The notes beneath the pieces are model-generated. The model did no database searches. It saw nothing but the letters and a program-made list of their open reading frames with translations, and was not told the origin of the DNA. Shown one piece after another: positions 56,201 through 64,000 of a DNA stretch of 64,000 nucleotides; position 1 is the first letter of the stretch, and the number at the start of each line of letters is the position of its first letter. Origin of the DNA: Niveispirillum lacus (GTDB taxonomy: Bacteria > Pseudomonadota > Alphaproteobacteria > Azospirillales > Azospirillaceae); the NCBI RefSeq assembly GCF_002251795.1, contig NZ_NOXU01000031.1, positions 682,001 through 746,000 on the forward strand, read 5' to 3'. The position numbers and the translations under genes were made by a program.

Positions 56201-57742
56201 TTGAACGCCAAGCCCAAGGCCCCCCGCATTCCCCGCCCGCAGCGGGAAGTGGAAATCAAACTGCTGGCTGACCCGGCGGACCTGCCGCGTATCGCAGCCC
56301 TTTCCCTGGTCCGGGAACGGCTTGTCGCGCAGGCTGAGCCGGTGCGTCAGCACACAAGCTACTACGACACGCCTGGTCTGGCATTGGCTAAGCGGGGCTT
56401 GGCGCTTCGTCTACGCCGCCAGGGGATGAAGCGTGAACAGTCAGTGAAGACCATGTCATCCGGCGAGGGTGGCGATGGGGCCGGTATTGCTGTGCGCCGG
56501 GAATGGCGTTGGGATGTGGCGGGTGATGGGCTGGATACCAGCCTGCTGCGCCTGGGGGATCTGTCAGAACTGATCCCGCCTGATGCGCTCGACTGCCTGT
56601 CCCCCTTGTTTACCACCGATGTGCAGCGCACGATCTTGATGTTGCGCGCCGGGGATGAGGGGCGGGTGGAACTGGCGCTTGACCTGGGGCAGGCGCTGGT
56701 TCTGTCGCCCGACGGACAGCCTTCTGCCCGGCACACCATCAGCGAAGTGGAATTGGAATTGCGCCAGGGTGAGGTGGCGGATCTGTTTCGCCTGGCCGCC
56801 GATATCCATGCGCGTGTGCCGCTGCGCCTGTCGACGCGCAGCAAAGCCGATCTGGGACTGGCTTTGCTGACAGGGGCGCAGCCGCGCGCCCACGCTGTAC
56901 GCCCCCTGGGTATCACCCCCATCACCACGGTGATGGAGGCGTTCCGGCATATCGGTCGTAACGGTTTGGCCCATCTTCTCGACAATCAACCCGCCTTCAC
57001 TGAAGCCATGGGCGATCCGGCGGCCCTGCGTGAAATGGCGTCGGCGGTGCGGCGGCTGATCACGGCGTACAGCCTGTTCGCTGACCTGATCCACACTGAT
57101 CAGGGCGATGCGTTGCGCGACCAGTTGAAGGTGCTGGGGCGTAAACTGGAAAAGGCACGCGATTGGCAGAAGCTGGCCGTGGCCCTGACCGACCTGCCAC
57201 AGGATGCCCGCAAGGGGGCTGTTGGGCCGGTTTCGTCGGCGCGGGCCAGGGCATTGAATAAAGCCATGCGCCTGTTGGCCTCTCCGGCATGGACCGGGTG
57301 GCAGCTTGAGTTTGCCGCTTGGCTGGAAGCCGGCGACTGGGCGCAGCAGCCCCATGGCTGTCCTTTCGGGACCACGCTTTCAGAAATTGCCGGCGACATG
57401 CTGCGCCAGCGCCTGGATGCCCTGCGCGCCGTTGGTCTGCCGACGGATGTGTCCACTGCCATCAAGGCGCATAAGCGCCTGCGCAAGCTGCGCTATGACC
57501 TGGATTTCTGCCGGGCTGTGTGGCCCGCCGAGCGGGTAGATCCGTTGCAGCGCGCCGTTGATGCGCTGCGGGTGCCGTTAAAGCAGGTGGCCGACGATAT
57601 GACCGCTGCCGGCCTGCTGGACAAGATCGAGCAACCGGTTGCCGCAGACGCGCTGCGTCAACGCGCGGCGGCCGCCCTGAAGCCGCTGCCGGCTTTGTGG
57701 ACGGCGTTCCTGGCGGCGGATGTGGCGGCAGTGGCCGCGTAA
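56201..57742 (+). CDS. CYTH-CHAD domain protein
   Basis: A 513-residue protein with an N-terminal CYTH (triphosphate-tunnel) domain, marked by the ExExK motif REVEIKLL (Glu16, Glu18, Lys20), the HTSYYDTPGLALAKRGLALRLRR strand and the late STRSKADLGLALL, and a C-terminal CHAD domain. CHAD helices bind polyphosphate; here the second half keeps IKAHKRLRKLRYDLDF, but the first half AVRRLITAYSLFADLI lacks the usual His and Arg, so it is partly degenerate. Beside ppk and ppx this fits a polyphosphate-binding role; CYTH may hydrolyse triphosphate. The start is TTG (56201), just after a 9-codon ATG leader. Confidence 0.82.
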   Translation: MNAKPKAPRIPRPQREVEIKLLADPADLPRIAALSLVRERLVAQAEPVRQHTSYYDTPGLALAKRGLALRLRRQGMKREQSVKTMSSGEGGDGAGIAVRREWRWDVAGDGLDTSLLRLGDLSELIPPDALDCLSPLFTTDVQRTILMLRAGDEGRVELALDLGQALVLSPDGQPSARHTISEVELELRQGEVADLFRLAADIHARVPLRLSTRSKADLGLALLTGAQPRAHAVRPLGITPITTVMEAFRHIGRNGLAHLLDNQPAFTEAMGDPAALREMASAVRRLITAYSLFADLIHTDQGDALRDQLKVLGRKLEKARDWQKLAVALTDLPQDARKGAVGPVSSARARALNKAMRLLASPAWTGWQLEFAAWLEAGDWAQQPHGCPFGTTLSEIAGDMLRQRLDALRAVGLPTDVSTAIKAHKRLRKLRYDLDFCRAVWPAERVDPLQRAVDALRVPLKQVADDMTAAGLLDKIEQPVAADALRQRAAAALKPLPALWTAFLAADVAAVAA

Positions 57743-57851
57743 GCTGGCTGCGCGCTGTGAGTGTTCAGTTGATGCCGGAAGAGCTGTGTGGCGCGTCGGG
57801 GGCTGATCTTTCACCGGCCACTGTCATCTGGCACCTGATGTGGCGCCACGG

Positions 57852-58985
57852 TCACGCAATCCCAAAGCGATATTCACTGCGTGACCGGAAATGCTCCCCT
57901 GGACGCAGGATAGTCGTCGGGAAACCCGGTTGATTGGGGCTGTTCTGGAAGTGCTGGGGCTCCAGGCAGACGCCGCAATGCGGTTTATAGGCGGCACCGC
58001 CGCGACCGATCATGTCGATACTGTTGGCGGTGAAAAGCTGCACGCCGGGTTCGGTTGTCCAGAGTTCCATGGTGCGGCCGCTGCCGGGATGATGCAGCCG
58101 GGCTGCCTTGCGGGGTCTGCCACCATAGGGGCCACGTATCACGAAGCAATGATCGTAGCCGCCGCCGATACGCATCTGTTCCTCAGGTGACGCAATATCG
58201 CGGCCAATCGGCTTGGGCGTGCGGAAATCCAGTGCCGTGCCGTCGACAGGCCGGATCTCCCCCGTCACCATCTTATCAGGAGCAAAAGCCGTGAACCCAT
58301 CGGCCTCCAAGGTCAACAGGTGGTCATGGATCAGTGACCCTGGTACGCCGGACAGGTTGAAGTACCCATGATGCGTGGGGTTCAGGACGGTGGGCCGGGT
58401 GGTCAGCGCTGCGATATCCAGACAGAAGCGGTTATCCGGTGTCAGACTGTAGGTCACACTGATGGCCAACTCCCCCGGAAAACCCTGGTCCCCATCGGCA
58501 GATAGCAAGGTCATGCGAACGGCGGCACCGTCCAGGATCATGCCATGCCAGTTACGCTTGGCAAAACCCACTGGCCCGCCATGGGAGGAATGTTTTGATC
58601 CTCCCGTCTCTAACATCACCTCGCGCCCCTCCAGGGGAAAGCGGCCATTGCCAATGCGTCCGGCATAGCGACCGACCAGCGTACCGAAGTTCCGCGACCT
58701 GGTTCGGTAACTCTCGAAATCATCCAGCCCCAGGACGATATCGGCGAAACCGCCGCTCTTGTCCGGCATGATCAGATTGGTGACGGCGGCGCCATAGGTC
58801 ATGACCCGCAGACTGGCCCCGGTACCATTGCTCAGGGTGTAGAGCGTCACCGGCGACCCGTCCGGCATCCGCCCGAAGACCTGTTCTGTCACGCCCCGCC
58901 GCCCGGATATCCGCGTGGAACAGGCGGCCAGTGGCAATGCCGATAATGCGGAAAGAAGCGTGCGGCGGGACAGGATCATGGTCAT
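57852..58985 (-). CDS. aldose 1-epimerase (galactose mutarotase), exported lipoprotein form
   Basis: A 377-residue mutarotase that interconverts sugar anomers. Unlike the usual cytoplasmic enzyme it has a lipoprotein-type leader, MTMILSRRTLLSALSALPLAACST, with lipobox LAAC and Cys22, so it should be anchored in the periplasm or outer membrane. The fold motifs are present: LRVMTYGAAVTNLIMPDKSG, VGRYAGRIGNGRF, NPTHHGYFNLSG with the acid His, GYDHCFV, and the base Glu in GVCLEPQHFQNSPN. The start ATG at 58985 puts the leader first; 58979 also possible. It follows the TonB receptor gene (same strand) behind a hairpin, and probably processes sugars of the uptake locus. Confidence 0.88.
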   Translation of the reverse strand: MTMILSRRTLLSALSALPLAACSTRISGRRGVTEQVFGRMPDGSPVTLYTLSNGTGASLRVMTYGAAVTNLIMPDKSGGFADIVLGLDDFESYRTRSRNFGTLVGRYAGRIGNGRFPLEGREVMLETGGSKHSSHGGPVGFAKRNWHGMILDGAAVRMTLLSADGDQGFPGELAISVTYSLTPDNRFCLDIAALTTRPTVLNPTHHGYFNLSGVPGSLIHDHLLTLEADGFTAFAPDKMVTGEIRPVDGTALDFRTPKPIGRDIASPEEQMRIGGGYDHCFVIRGPYGGRPRKAARLHHPGSGRTMELWTTEPGVQLFTANSIDMIGRGGAAYKPHCGVCLEPQHFQNSPNQPGFPTTILRPGEHFRSRSEYRFGIA

Positions 58986-59010
58986 GGGCGGCAATTTCCC
59001 CAGCATCAAC

Positions 59011-59045
59011 AAAAAAGGGCCGGGACGCGGCATGCATCCCGGCCC
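59011..59045 (-). terminator. terminator after the TonB-dependent receptor gene
   Basis: On the minus strand, GGGCCGGGA and TCCCGGCCC (59037-59045 and 59017-59025) form a 9-bp stem with an 11-base loop, followed by TTTTTT. It lies between the receptor and the downstream mutarotase gene. Confidence 0.8.
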
Positions 59046-59062
59046 CCGTTTCTCGGTGTCAC

Positions 59063-61933
59063 TTACAGCTTGTACCGGGCCCCCAGGAAGAACTGACGAC
59101 CGGTCTTGTGATAGACGTAAGTGGAGTTACGCACCCCATCAAGCTCGCCATGATACTGGCGGTTGGCTTCATTGGTAAGGTTCAGCGCCTCGAACGAGAT
59201 GGTGAAATTCTCCGTCACATTGTAAGAGGCTGAGGCGTCAAAGGTGGTGGTGGCGGATTTGCCATTAGCCACAATACCACGGGTGCCGGCATTGGCGGCC
59301 GGGACCTGCTGATAATAGCCGGAACGGTAGGCAACAGAGACGCGGGCATTAAACTTTTCCCCATCATCATAATAAAGCGTGCCGTTCCAGGCGTCGGGCG
59401 ACAGGTTGACCAGATCCGCTGTGACAAAGACTGAACAGGCCGCCGTCGTACAATAGTCGATCTTCGACGACACATGGGTATAGTTGGCCTGGACACCCAG
59501 GTTGTTGAACCCTTCCGGCAGGAAGCTGAACGGCGCCTGGAAGCTGATTTCAAAGCCCTTCAGCGGCCCACCCGGTGTATTGGTCGGTGTGCTGAACACG
59601 TAGGTCAGGTTGGGGTCACGCCCGCCGCCGGCCGGGAACGCTTCGGCATTCATGGCTGTCAGTTGGGCATAGGTCATCGTCTGCTGCGTGGTCTGCACAA
59701 AGGTTGAGATGTCCTTGTAGAACCAGGCAAAAGAGATCAACGACTCCTTGGCAAAGTACCATTCCAGCGACAGGTCTACTGTATCAGCGCGATAGGGTTC
59801 CAGCGTGACATTGCCCAAGGACGCGCTGGGGTTCGGCGCATTCAAGGCGGTCAGGGTGAAGACCGGCGTCAGATTGGTGACCGGCGGCCGCGACATCACC
59901 TTGGCGGCGGCGGCGCGCAGGATCACATCATCTACCGGTTCCAGCGACAGGTTGATGGACGGCAGTGTGTCCTTGTAGCTGTTCTTGCCGGTGACGGGAC
60001 GGGTGGCCCCATTCACAAAAGAATAACCCGTGGCGGTCACATCCGTCTCGACCTGACGGACGCCGACATTGCCGCGGAACGGCATGTCGCCCAGTTCGGC
60101 GTTCCAGTCAACCTGGGCCCAGAAGCCCAATGATTCTTCCTCGACATTGCGCCAGTTGGCCACGGTAGCGCTGTTTTCCAGACCCTGGCGGCGGAAATCG
60201 CCGCCGGGTACACCCGTGTCGCAGTTACAATTGATATTGAACAAGCGCTCGAACGCCGCGAGATCCGGGACCAGCCAACTGGTCACCGAACCGCTGGGCA
60301 GGTTCAGTCCCTTGCCAAAGCCGGTCAGAAGCTGGGTGACGCTGGCCAGAGTGGTGCCAGCGGGCAGGGCCGGGGAAACATTGCTGGTCGCTGACGGGCG
60401 GGCGAAGGCCTGGGCATCAGACTTGAACCGTTTCCAGTTGACGCCACCCTTGGCGCTGAACGTGTCATTGATATCCCAGGCCAAGTCACCCTGGGCGGTA
60501 TCATAGACATTGGTCTGGAAGGTCGGATTCATGCGGATTTCCGACCGGGGGTTGGCGCCGGTGGGACCGGTAATCACCCAACTGGACGGGCTGGTGACAT
60601 CAAACCCATAACTGATCAGGGGCAGGTTCCGGTTCTGGCGGAAATCCCAGCTATAACCGTCGGTATCCTGACGATCCATCAGGACCGTGGTCTGTACTGG
60701 ATTGTCGAACTTCGACTTGGCACGGCCACCGGTGACGCTGCCGCGCACCGTTTCGCTGAAATCATGGTCGACATTCAACGTATACTGAGTGAATTCGGTT
60801 TGCAGCACATCGAAACGCTGTTCGGACCGGATATCCATGTCATCAAGGCGGGCGAACAGCATTTCGCCGGTCTGCGAGTCAATTTCCGTCTGAACGATAT
60901 CGACCTGCGGCTTGCCGCCTTGTGTGGCATTGCGGCTCAGCGACCAGGCTTCCAGGAAGTTTTCCTGACGTGTGCTGTCCAGTTTTGAATACAGCACGTC
61001 AAAGCTGACGGTGGTGTTGCCCTCTGCCGGGCGGGCCTGCAAGGACAGGGTGGCGCCTGTACGTTCCTGGTCATGGACCAGACGGCCATAGCGCGGGATG
61101 CGCGGATGGAAGATACCGCCGGCGGCCGCCGCACCGCCGGGGAGGGCGGCCGGGTTCTGGAAGCCGTTATCGCCATTGGCGGGGCCCCAGCGCACAGAGC
61201 TGAACCCTTCCTCCAGCAGGTCACGCTCGGAGTAAGCGACCGACAGCAGCGCGCCGATCTGATCGTCCAGCCAGGTGTTGGACAGCAGCACCGCACCGCG
61301 CGGGTTTACCTTTTCCGACAGATCATTGTACCCGGCCTGACCGGAAGCAGCCGCGGTAAAGCCGCTGAAATCAAAGGGGCGGGAGGTTTTCAGGTCGACA
61401 GTGGCGCCCAGTGACCCTTCCTCAACCTCGGCCGAGGCGGTCTTGCGCACCGTGATATTGTTGAACAGTTCAGAGGCGAAAACATTGAAGTCAAAGCCAC
61501 GGCCGCGGTTGGTGCCACCAGAACTGTCGGTGGCGCCAGTGGTCGCCTGCGCCTCGATCCCGTTGATGCGGGTACGGGTGAATTCCGATGACAGGCCGCG
61601 CACTGTCAGTGACCGGCCTTCGCCTGCGTCGCGGTCGATGGAAACGCCGGGAATGCGCTGAATGCTCTCGGCCAGATTGGTATCGGGGAAGTCCGCGATA
61701 TCCTCGGCGCTGATGGCATCAACGACGCCGGCCTCATTGCGCTTGATGTTCAGGGAGTTGGCCAGGCTGGCGCGGAAACCGGTGACAATGATTTCCTCAA
61801 GCACGGCACCACTGTCGGTCTGGGCTGGTGCTTCCTGCGCCTGCACAGCGCCGGTTCCAAAGGCCAGGGACATGGCGATGGCCGAGACACCAACGGGAAA
61901 AAAGCGGCCAGAGCCGCGATGGCTGCGGGACAT
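59063..61933 (-). CDS. TonB-dependent receptor (TIGR01782-type, carbohydrate related)
   Basis: A 956-residue outer-membrane active-transport barrel. A signal peptide (about residues 1-32, VSAIAMSLAFGTGAVQA) precedes the TonB-box region EEIIVTGF (46-53), a plug domain (DFPDTNLAESIQRIPGVSIDRD, SLTVRGLSSEFTRTRINGIEA, NNITVRKTASAEVEEGSLGATVDLKTSRPF) and a long beta-barrel ending in the C-terminal aromatic RQFFLGARYKL. This style of receptor is typical of glycan or oligosaccharide uptake in alphaproteobacteria and Xanthomonas-type bacteria. The start ATG (61933) follows an AGGAGG ribosome site. The substrate is not readable. A longer frame reaching 62389 crosses the divergent promoter region and is wrong. 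Confidence 0.93.
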   Translation of the reverse strand: MSRSHRGSGRFFPVGVSAIAMSLAFGTGAVQAQEAPAQTDSGAVLEEIIVTGFRASLANSLNIKRNEAGVVDAISAEDIADFPDTNLAESIQRIPGVSIDRDAGEGRSLTVRGLSSEFTRTRINGIEAQATTGATDSSGGTNRGRGFDFNVFASELFNNITVRKTASAEVEEGSLGATVDLKTSRPFDFSGFTAAASGQAGYNDLSEKVNPRGAVLLSNTWLDDQIGALLSVAYSERDLLEEGFSSVRWGPANGDNGFQNPAALPGGAAAAGGIFHPRIPRYGRLVHDQERTGATLSLQARPAEGNTTVSFDVLYSKLDSTRQENFLEAWSLSRNATQGGKPQVDIVQTEIDSQTGEMLFARLDDMDIRSEQRFDVLQTEFTQYTLNVDHDFSETVRGSVTGGRAKSKFDNPVQTTVLMDRQDTDGYSWDFRQNRNLPLISYGFDVTSPSSWVITGPTGANPRSEIRMNPTFQTNVYDTAQGDLAWDINDTFSAKGGVNWKRFKSDAQAFARPSATSNVSPALPAGTTLASVTQLLTGFGKGLNLPSGSVTSWLVPDLAAFERLFNINCNCDTGVPGGDFRRQGLENSATVANWRNVEEESLGFWAQVDWNAELGDMPFRGNVGVRQVETDVTATGYSFVNGATRPVTGKNSYKDTLPSINLSLEPVDDVILRAAAAKVMSRPPVTNLTPVFTLTALNAPNPSASLGNVTLEPYRADTVDLSLEWYFAKESLISFAWFYKDISTFVQTTQQTMTYAQLTAMNAEAFPAGGGRDPNLTYVFSTPTNTPGGPLKGFEISFQAPFSFLPEGFNNLGVQANYTHVSSKIDYCTTAACSVFVTADLVNLSPDAWNGTLYYDDGEKFNARVSVAYRSGYYQQVPAANAGTRGIVANGKSATTTFDASASYNVTENFTISFEALNLTNEANRQYHGELDGVRNSTYVYHKTGRQFFLGARYKL

Positions 61934-61989
61934 GGGGTTCCTCCTCCTGTTCGGGACGTCGATGCTGTACCGCATCGTTTGTCCCATTT

Positions 61990-62036
61990 TTACACCGATG
62001 ACTGGCGATTTTACTTGCCAATTGTCACCGGTGTCA
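61990..62036. promoter_or_regulatory. candidate LacI-type operator pair between TonB receptor and LamG gene
   Basis: TGTCACCGGTGTCA (62023-62036) is a near-perfect 14-base inverted repeat with central CCGG, a pattern seen in LacI-family operators of carbohydrate-utilisation genes. A weaker partly matching copy (TTACACCGATGACT) lies at 61990-62003, 33 bases centre to centre, about three helical turns. The pair lies in the divergent gap that should control both genes. No LacI regulator gene is in the window. Confidence 0.45.
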
Positions 62037-62186
62037 TATGAAACTATGCACGGTTTAGGCTGGAACGCAAGCGGTGGAAACAGCAAGTCGAAACTTCTTC
62101 GGCCCTGTGGCGCAGACGCGTTTTGACAACCGGCAAAAGCAAGGCAGGCGGTTAAACCGCCGCCATGGCCAGGGAAGGAAACCAGA

Positions 62187-64000
62187 ATGGCGCACGCGAA
62201 ACGGTTGCTGGCAGGGGTCGCCTTGCTTGCCTTGAGTGTTGGAGCCTTTCCGGCGATGGGCGCGGATACGCCTGATGGGCTGCTGTTCCAGGTCACGGGT
62301 GACCGGGGGCTGGCCGCTGACAGGGCCGTCGGTGATACCCACCCGACCTTCGCCGACAAGGTGGCTGTGGTGGCCAAGGGTGGGGCCAATGGTGCCTATC
62401 TTCAGGCGGCTGATGATCAGGTCCTGGCCTGGTCTGCGCCTGGCAATATCCGGGCGCAGCGCGGAACCCTCAGCTTCTTCTGGCGCTCCCGCTATCCCGT
62501 TGGCAGCAATCAGTTTCCCCTGTTCCGCGTGTCCTTCGCCAACCACAGTAGTTGGGACATGGTGTTCTTGCGGCTGGACTGGAATGGCAAGGGCTTCGAC
62601 GGCTTTGTGACCGATACCAATCTTGCCCGTGTGCGCGTTTCTTGGGAAATGCCCACGGCCCTGGCACCTGATGCCTGGACTCATATCGCCTTTGCTTGGG
62701 ATGAGGCGGTGGGGGTGCAGCTTTATGTGAATGGGGCCCTGGTGGCCCGCAAGGATCAGCCTGCCTCACTGGATGCCAGTCTCGACCAGTTTGGACCTCA
62801 TAGCCGGATCATCAGCCCGATCCAGGTTCAAAGCCGGTATAACTTCCTGCGTGGTGGCGACCTGGATGATATTCGTATCCATGATCGCGCCCTGGATGCG
62901 GCCGCGGTCAAAATGCTCGCCCAGGGGGGAAAACCTGCATCGATACCATCGGTACCCGATGGCGCAGCCGTTTGGATGCACCGTCACGGCTTTGACCGGG
63001 CCGATGATCCGCCTCCCTATCTGGCCGATGCCAGCACCCGCATTCGGAAGGTGGAATTCACTGAACAGCGCGATATTGCGCAACGGATGTGGAAGGGCAA
63101 TGACGGTATCCGGGAGACTACCTGGCCGGGCGTTTACAACCGCTCCCGACTGGCTGGCCGCCATGATTATTTCACCTTGCCGGACTGGAACGTCTATTCA
63201 ATGGGGGGCAAGTCCGGGACGTGGTTCCTGCCGGAAGAACCGTTCAATCAGGTGGAAATTCAGGGTGCCGCACATGGAAAGCTGGGCTGGCTGAAGGCGG
63301 TGACGGTTCCAGAAGGAAACGCCCAGATCACCAGCGATGGTGATCTTCTGGCCCGGCGCCGGGTAGGGACGGAACGCAGTACAACCCGCCTGCCACAGAC
63401 CGTGGCCGGTGGCGCCCTGCGTTTTGTGAATGAGGTTCAGGAGACCCCGATCCAGGAGATTGCAGCCTATCATGTCGGCCCCGGCACAGCGCCGGTTGGC
63501 CTGGGTGATTTCCATTTCAACCTGCGCTTGGCGGTAGAGCCGGATTTTGTCGCAATCCAACCTCTGCGTCGTTTCATCAACGGACGTTATCCAGAGGGGG
63601 AACGCGATGTGATCGTCGCCTTACCAGATGGCAGCGTTCCCACCCGCCAGCGTGTGACAGCCCCGGTCAGCGCTGGCCGGCCCGTCGCCCACATCGCTAT
63701 CCCGATGGATTTCCGCCGTCAGCAGCCCGGACTGCCGCTTTATCGTGCCAGCACGGAAGGGTTTGAGAATGTCGGTGGCCTGGATGGGATCGAGTTGGAG
63801 ATCCCTGCGCTTGACGTGAAACCAACCCATAAGGGCGGGTTGGTCGCCCTCAATATAAGAGTGAAGGACCCGCTGACGCCCGAACGGGATTTGCTGGATG
63901 TGAATGTCGCTGTCAAACCGGGTGAGGCGCGGACCTTGTGGCTGGACACACGCGACCGCATCCTGCCGTCAGATAAGCCGCTCTATCTGACCATCGCGGC
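62187..64000 (+). CDS. secreted LamG-like (concanavalin-fold) protein, 3'-incomplete
   Basis: The open frame runs from ATG 62187 off the right edge without a stop, giving at least 604 residues. The first 26 or so residues are a signal peptide (RLLAGVALLALSVGAFPAMGA). Residues about 35-240 have the LamG / concanavalin-like fold pattern: GTLSFFWRSRYP, LFRVSFANHSSWDMVFLRLDWNGKG, the long helix-free WTHIAFAWDEAVGVQLYVNGALVARK and RGGDLDDIRIHDRALDAA. The rest, up to the edge, is beta-rich with no recognised catalytic motif. In carbohydrate loci such domains bind or trim glycans at the cell surface. It is divergent from the TonB receptor, suggesting the two act on one substrate. Confidence 0.75.
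   Translation, partial: MAHAKRLLAGVALLALSVGAFPAMGADTPDGLLFQVTGDRGLAADRAVGDTHPTFADKVAVVAKGGANGAYLQAADDQVLAWSAPGNIRAQRGTLSFFWRSRYPVGSNQFPLFRVSFANHSSWDMVFLRLDWNGKGFDGFVTDTNLARVRVSWEMPTALAPDAWTHIAFAWDEAVGVQLYVNGALVARKDQPASLDASLDQFGPHSRIISPIQVQSRYNFLRGGDLDDIRIHDRALDAAAVKMLAQGGKPASIPSVPDGAAVWMHRHGFDRADDPPPYLADASTRIRKVEFTEQRDIAQRMWKGNDGIRETTWPGVYNRSRLAGRHDYFTLPDWNVYSMGGKSGTWFLPEEPFNQVEIQGAAHGKLGWLKAVTVPEGNAQITSDGDLLARRRVGTERSTTRLPQTVAGGALRFVNEVQETPIQEIAAYHVGPGTAPVGLGDFHFNLRLAVEPDFVAIQPLRRFINGRYPEGERDVIVALPDGSVPTRQRVTAPVSAGRPVAHIAIPMDFRRQQPGLPLYRASTEGFENVGGLDGIELEIPALDVKPTHKGGLVALNIRVKDPLTPERDLLDVNVAVKPGEARTLWLDTRDRILPSDKPLYLTIA

Noticed and set aside
61934-62389. Extended N-terminus of the TonB receptor frame
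   Set aside because: It would run through the divergent LamG start and operator region; the AGGAGG-preceded ATG at 61933 with its signal peptide is the better start.

Overview
The window is a GC-rich chromosome segment made almost entirely of core genes. It most likely comes from an alphaproteobacterium of the Rhodospirillales/Azospirillaceae type (an Azospirillum- or Niveispirillum-like organism; this is inference). The clues are a C4-pathway 5-aminolevulinate synthase (hemA), a 6S RNA lying between zapA and the formyltetrahydrofolate cyclo-ligase gene, an alphaproteobacterial flagellar block (fliL-fliM-DUF6468-motE-cheZ with MotB-like genes), the divergent recG/sdhE-mfd arrangement, and a large TonB-dependent receptor with a LamG-type secreted protein. 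No tRNA, rRNA, CRISPR array, transposase or phage gene was recognised.

Layout. 1-2500: the 5' part of a PuuB-like FAD oxidoreductase, then an AT-rich accessory stretch with a DUF488 gene coupled to an uncharacterised 252-codon gene, then a brnT/brnA toxin-antitoxin pair with its own promoter. 2600-9000: recG, sdhE, a cloverleaf palindromic repeat, and mfd. 9000-10760: a frameshifted ispD relic and an AT-rich, probably imported sugar O-methyltransferase. 10780-15420: transketolase, a coiled-coil gene, zapA, 6S RNA, fau and a YmdB-type phosphodiesterase. 15420-20730 (minus strand): a solute-binding protein and the ppiD-trpE-formyltransferase group. 21000-27700 (plus strand): tpiA, secG, pyrG, kdsA, two tiny AT-rich unknown genes, an acyltransferase and eno. 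27960-33130: a glycosyltransferase facing hemB, exoD, an Hpt/pseudo-receiver protein and hemA. 33570-36610: a class III aminotransferase, a GlxA-type regulator and an isochorismatase-like hydrolase. 36920-45380: a tightly overlapping flagellar and chemotaxis operon ending in a 1075-residue TPR protein. 45460-51640: rarA, a secreted DUF6250 protein, an adenylate cyclase, gltX and cysS. 51700-57740: a polyphosphate locus (ppx, ppk, a SixA phosphatase and a CYTH-CHAD protein). 57850-64000: a carbohydrate-uptake locus (lipoprotein aldose epimerase, TonB receptor, and a divergent LamG protein cut by the window edge) with a candidate LacI-type operator.

How the genes work together. Several neighbourhoods look functional. 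The flagellar block carries switch (FliM), stator-related (FliL, MotE, two MotB-like) and signal-termination (CheZ) parts in one transcription unit. ppk and ppx make and degrade polyphosphate beside a CHAD protein of a polyphosphate-binding family. hemB and hemA carry out the first two tetrapyrrole steps. The TonB receptor, mutarotase and LamG protein resemble a glycan-capture locus.

No large obviously novel system was found. The best leads are the DUF488 pair (416-1646), the AT-rich small-gene pair (25123-25537), the tandem MotB-like proteins of which the first lacks the proton-binding Asp, the TPR giant of the flagellar operon, the formyltransferase with an extra C-terminal domain, and the sixA/ppk start codons that share one CATG.
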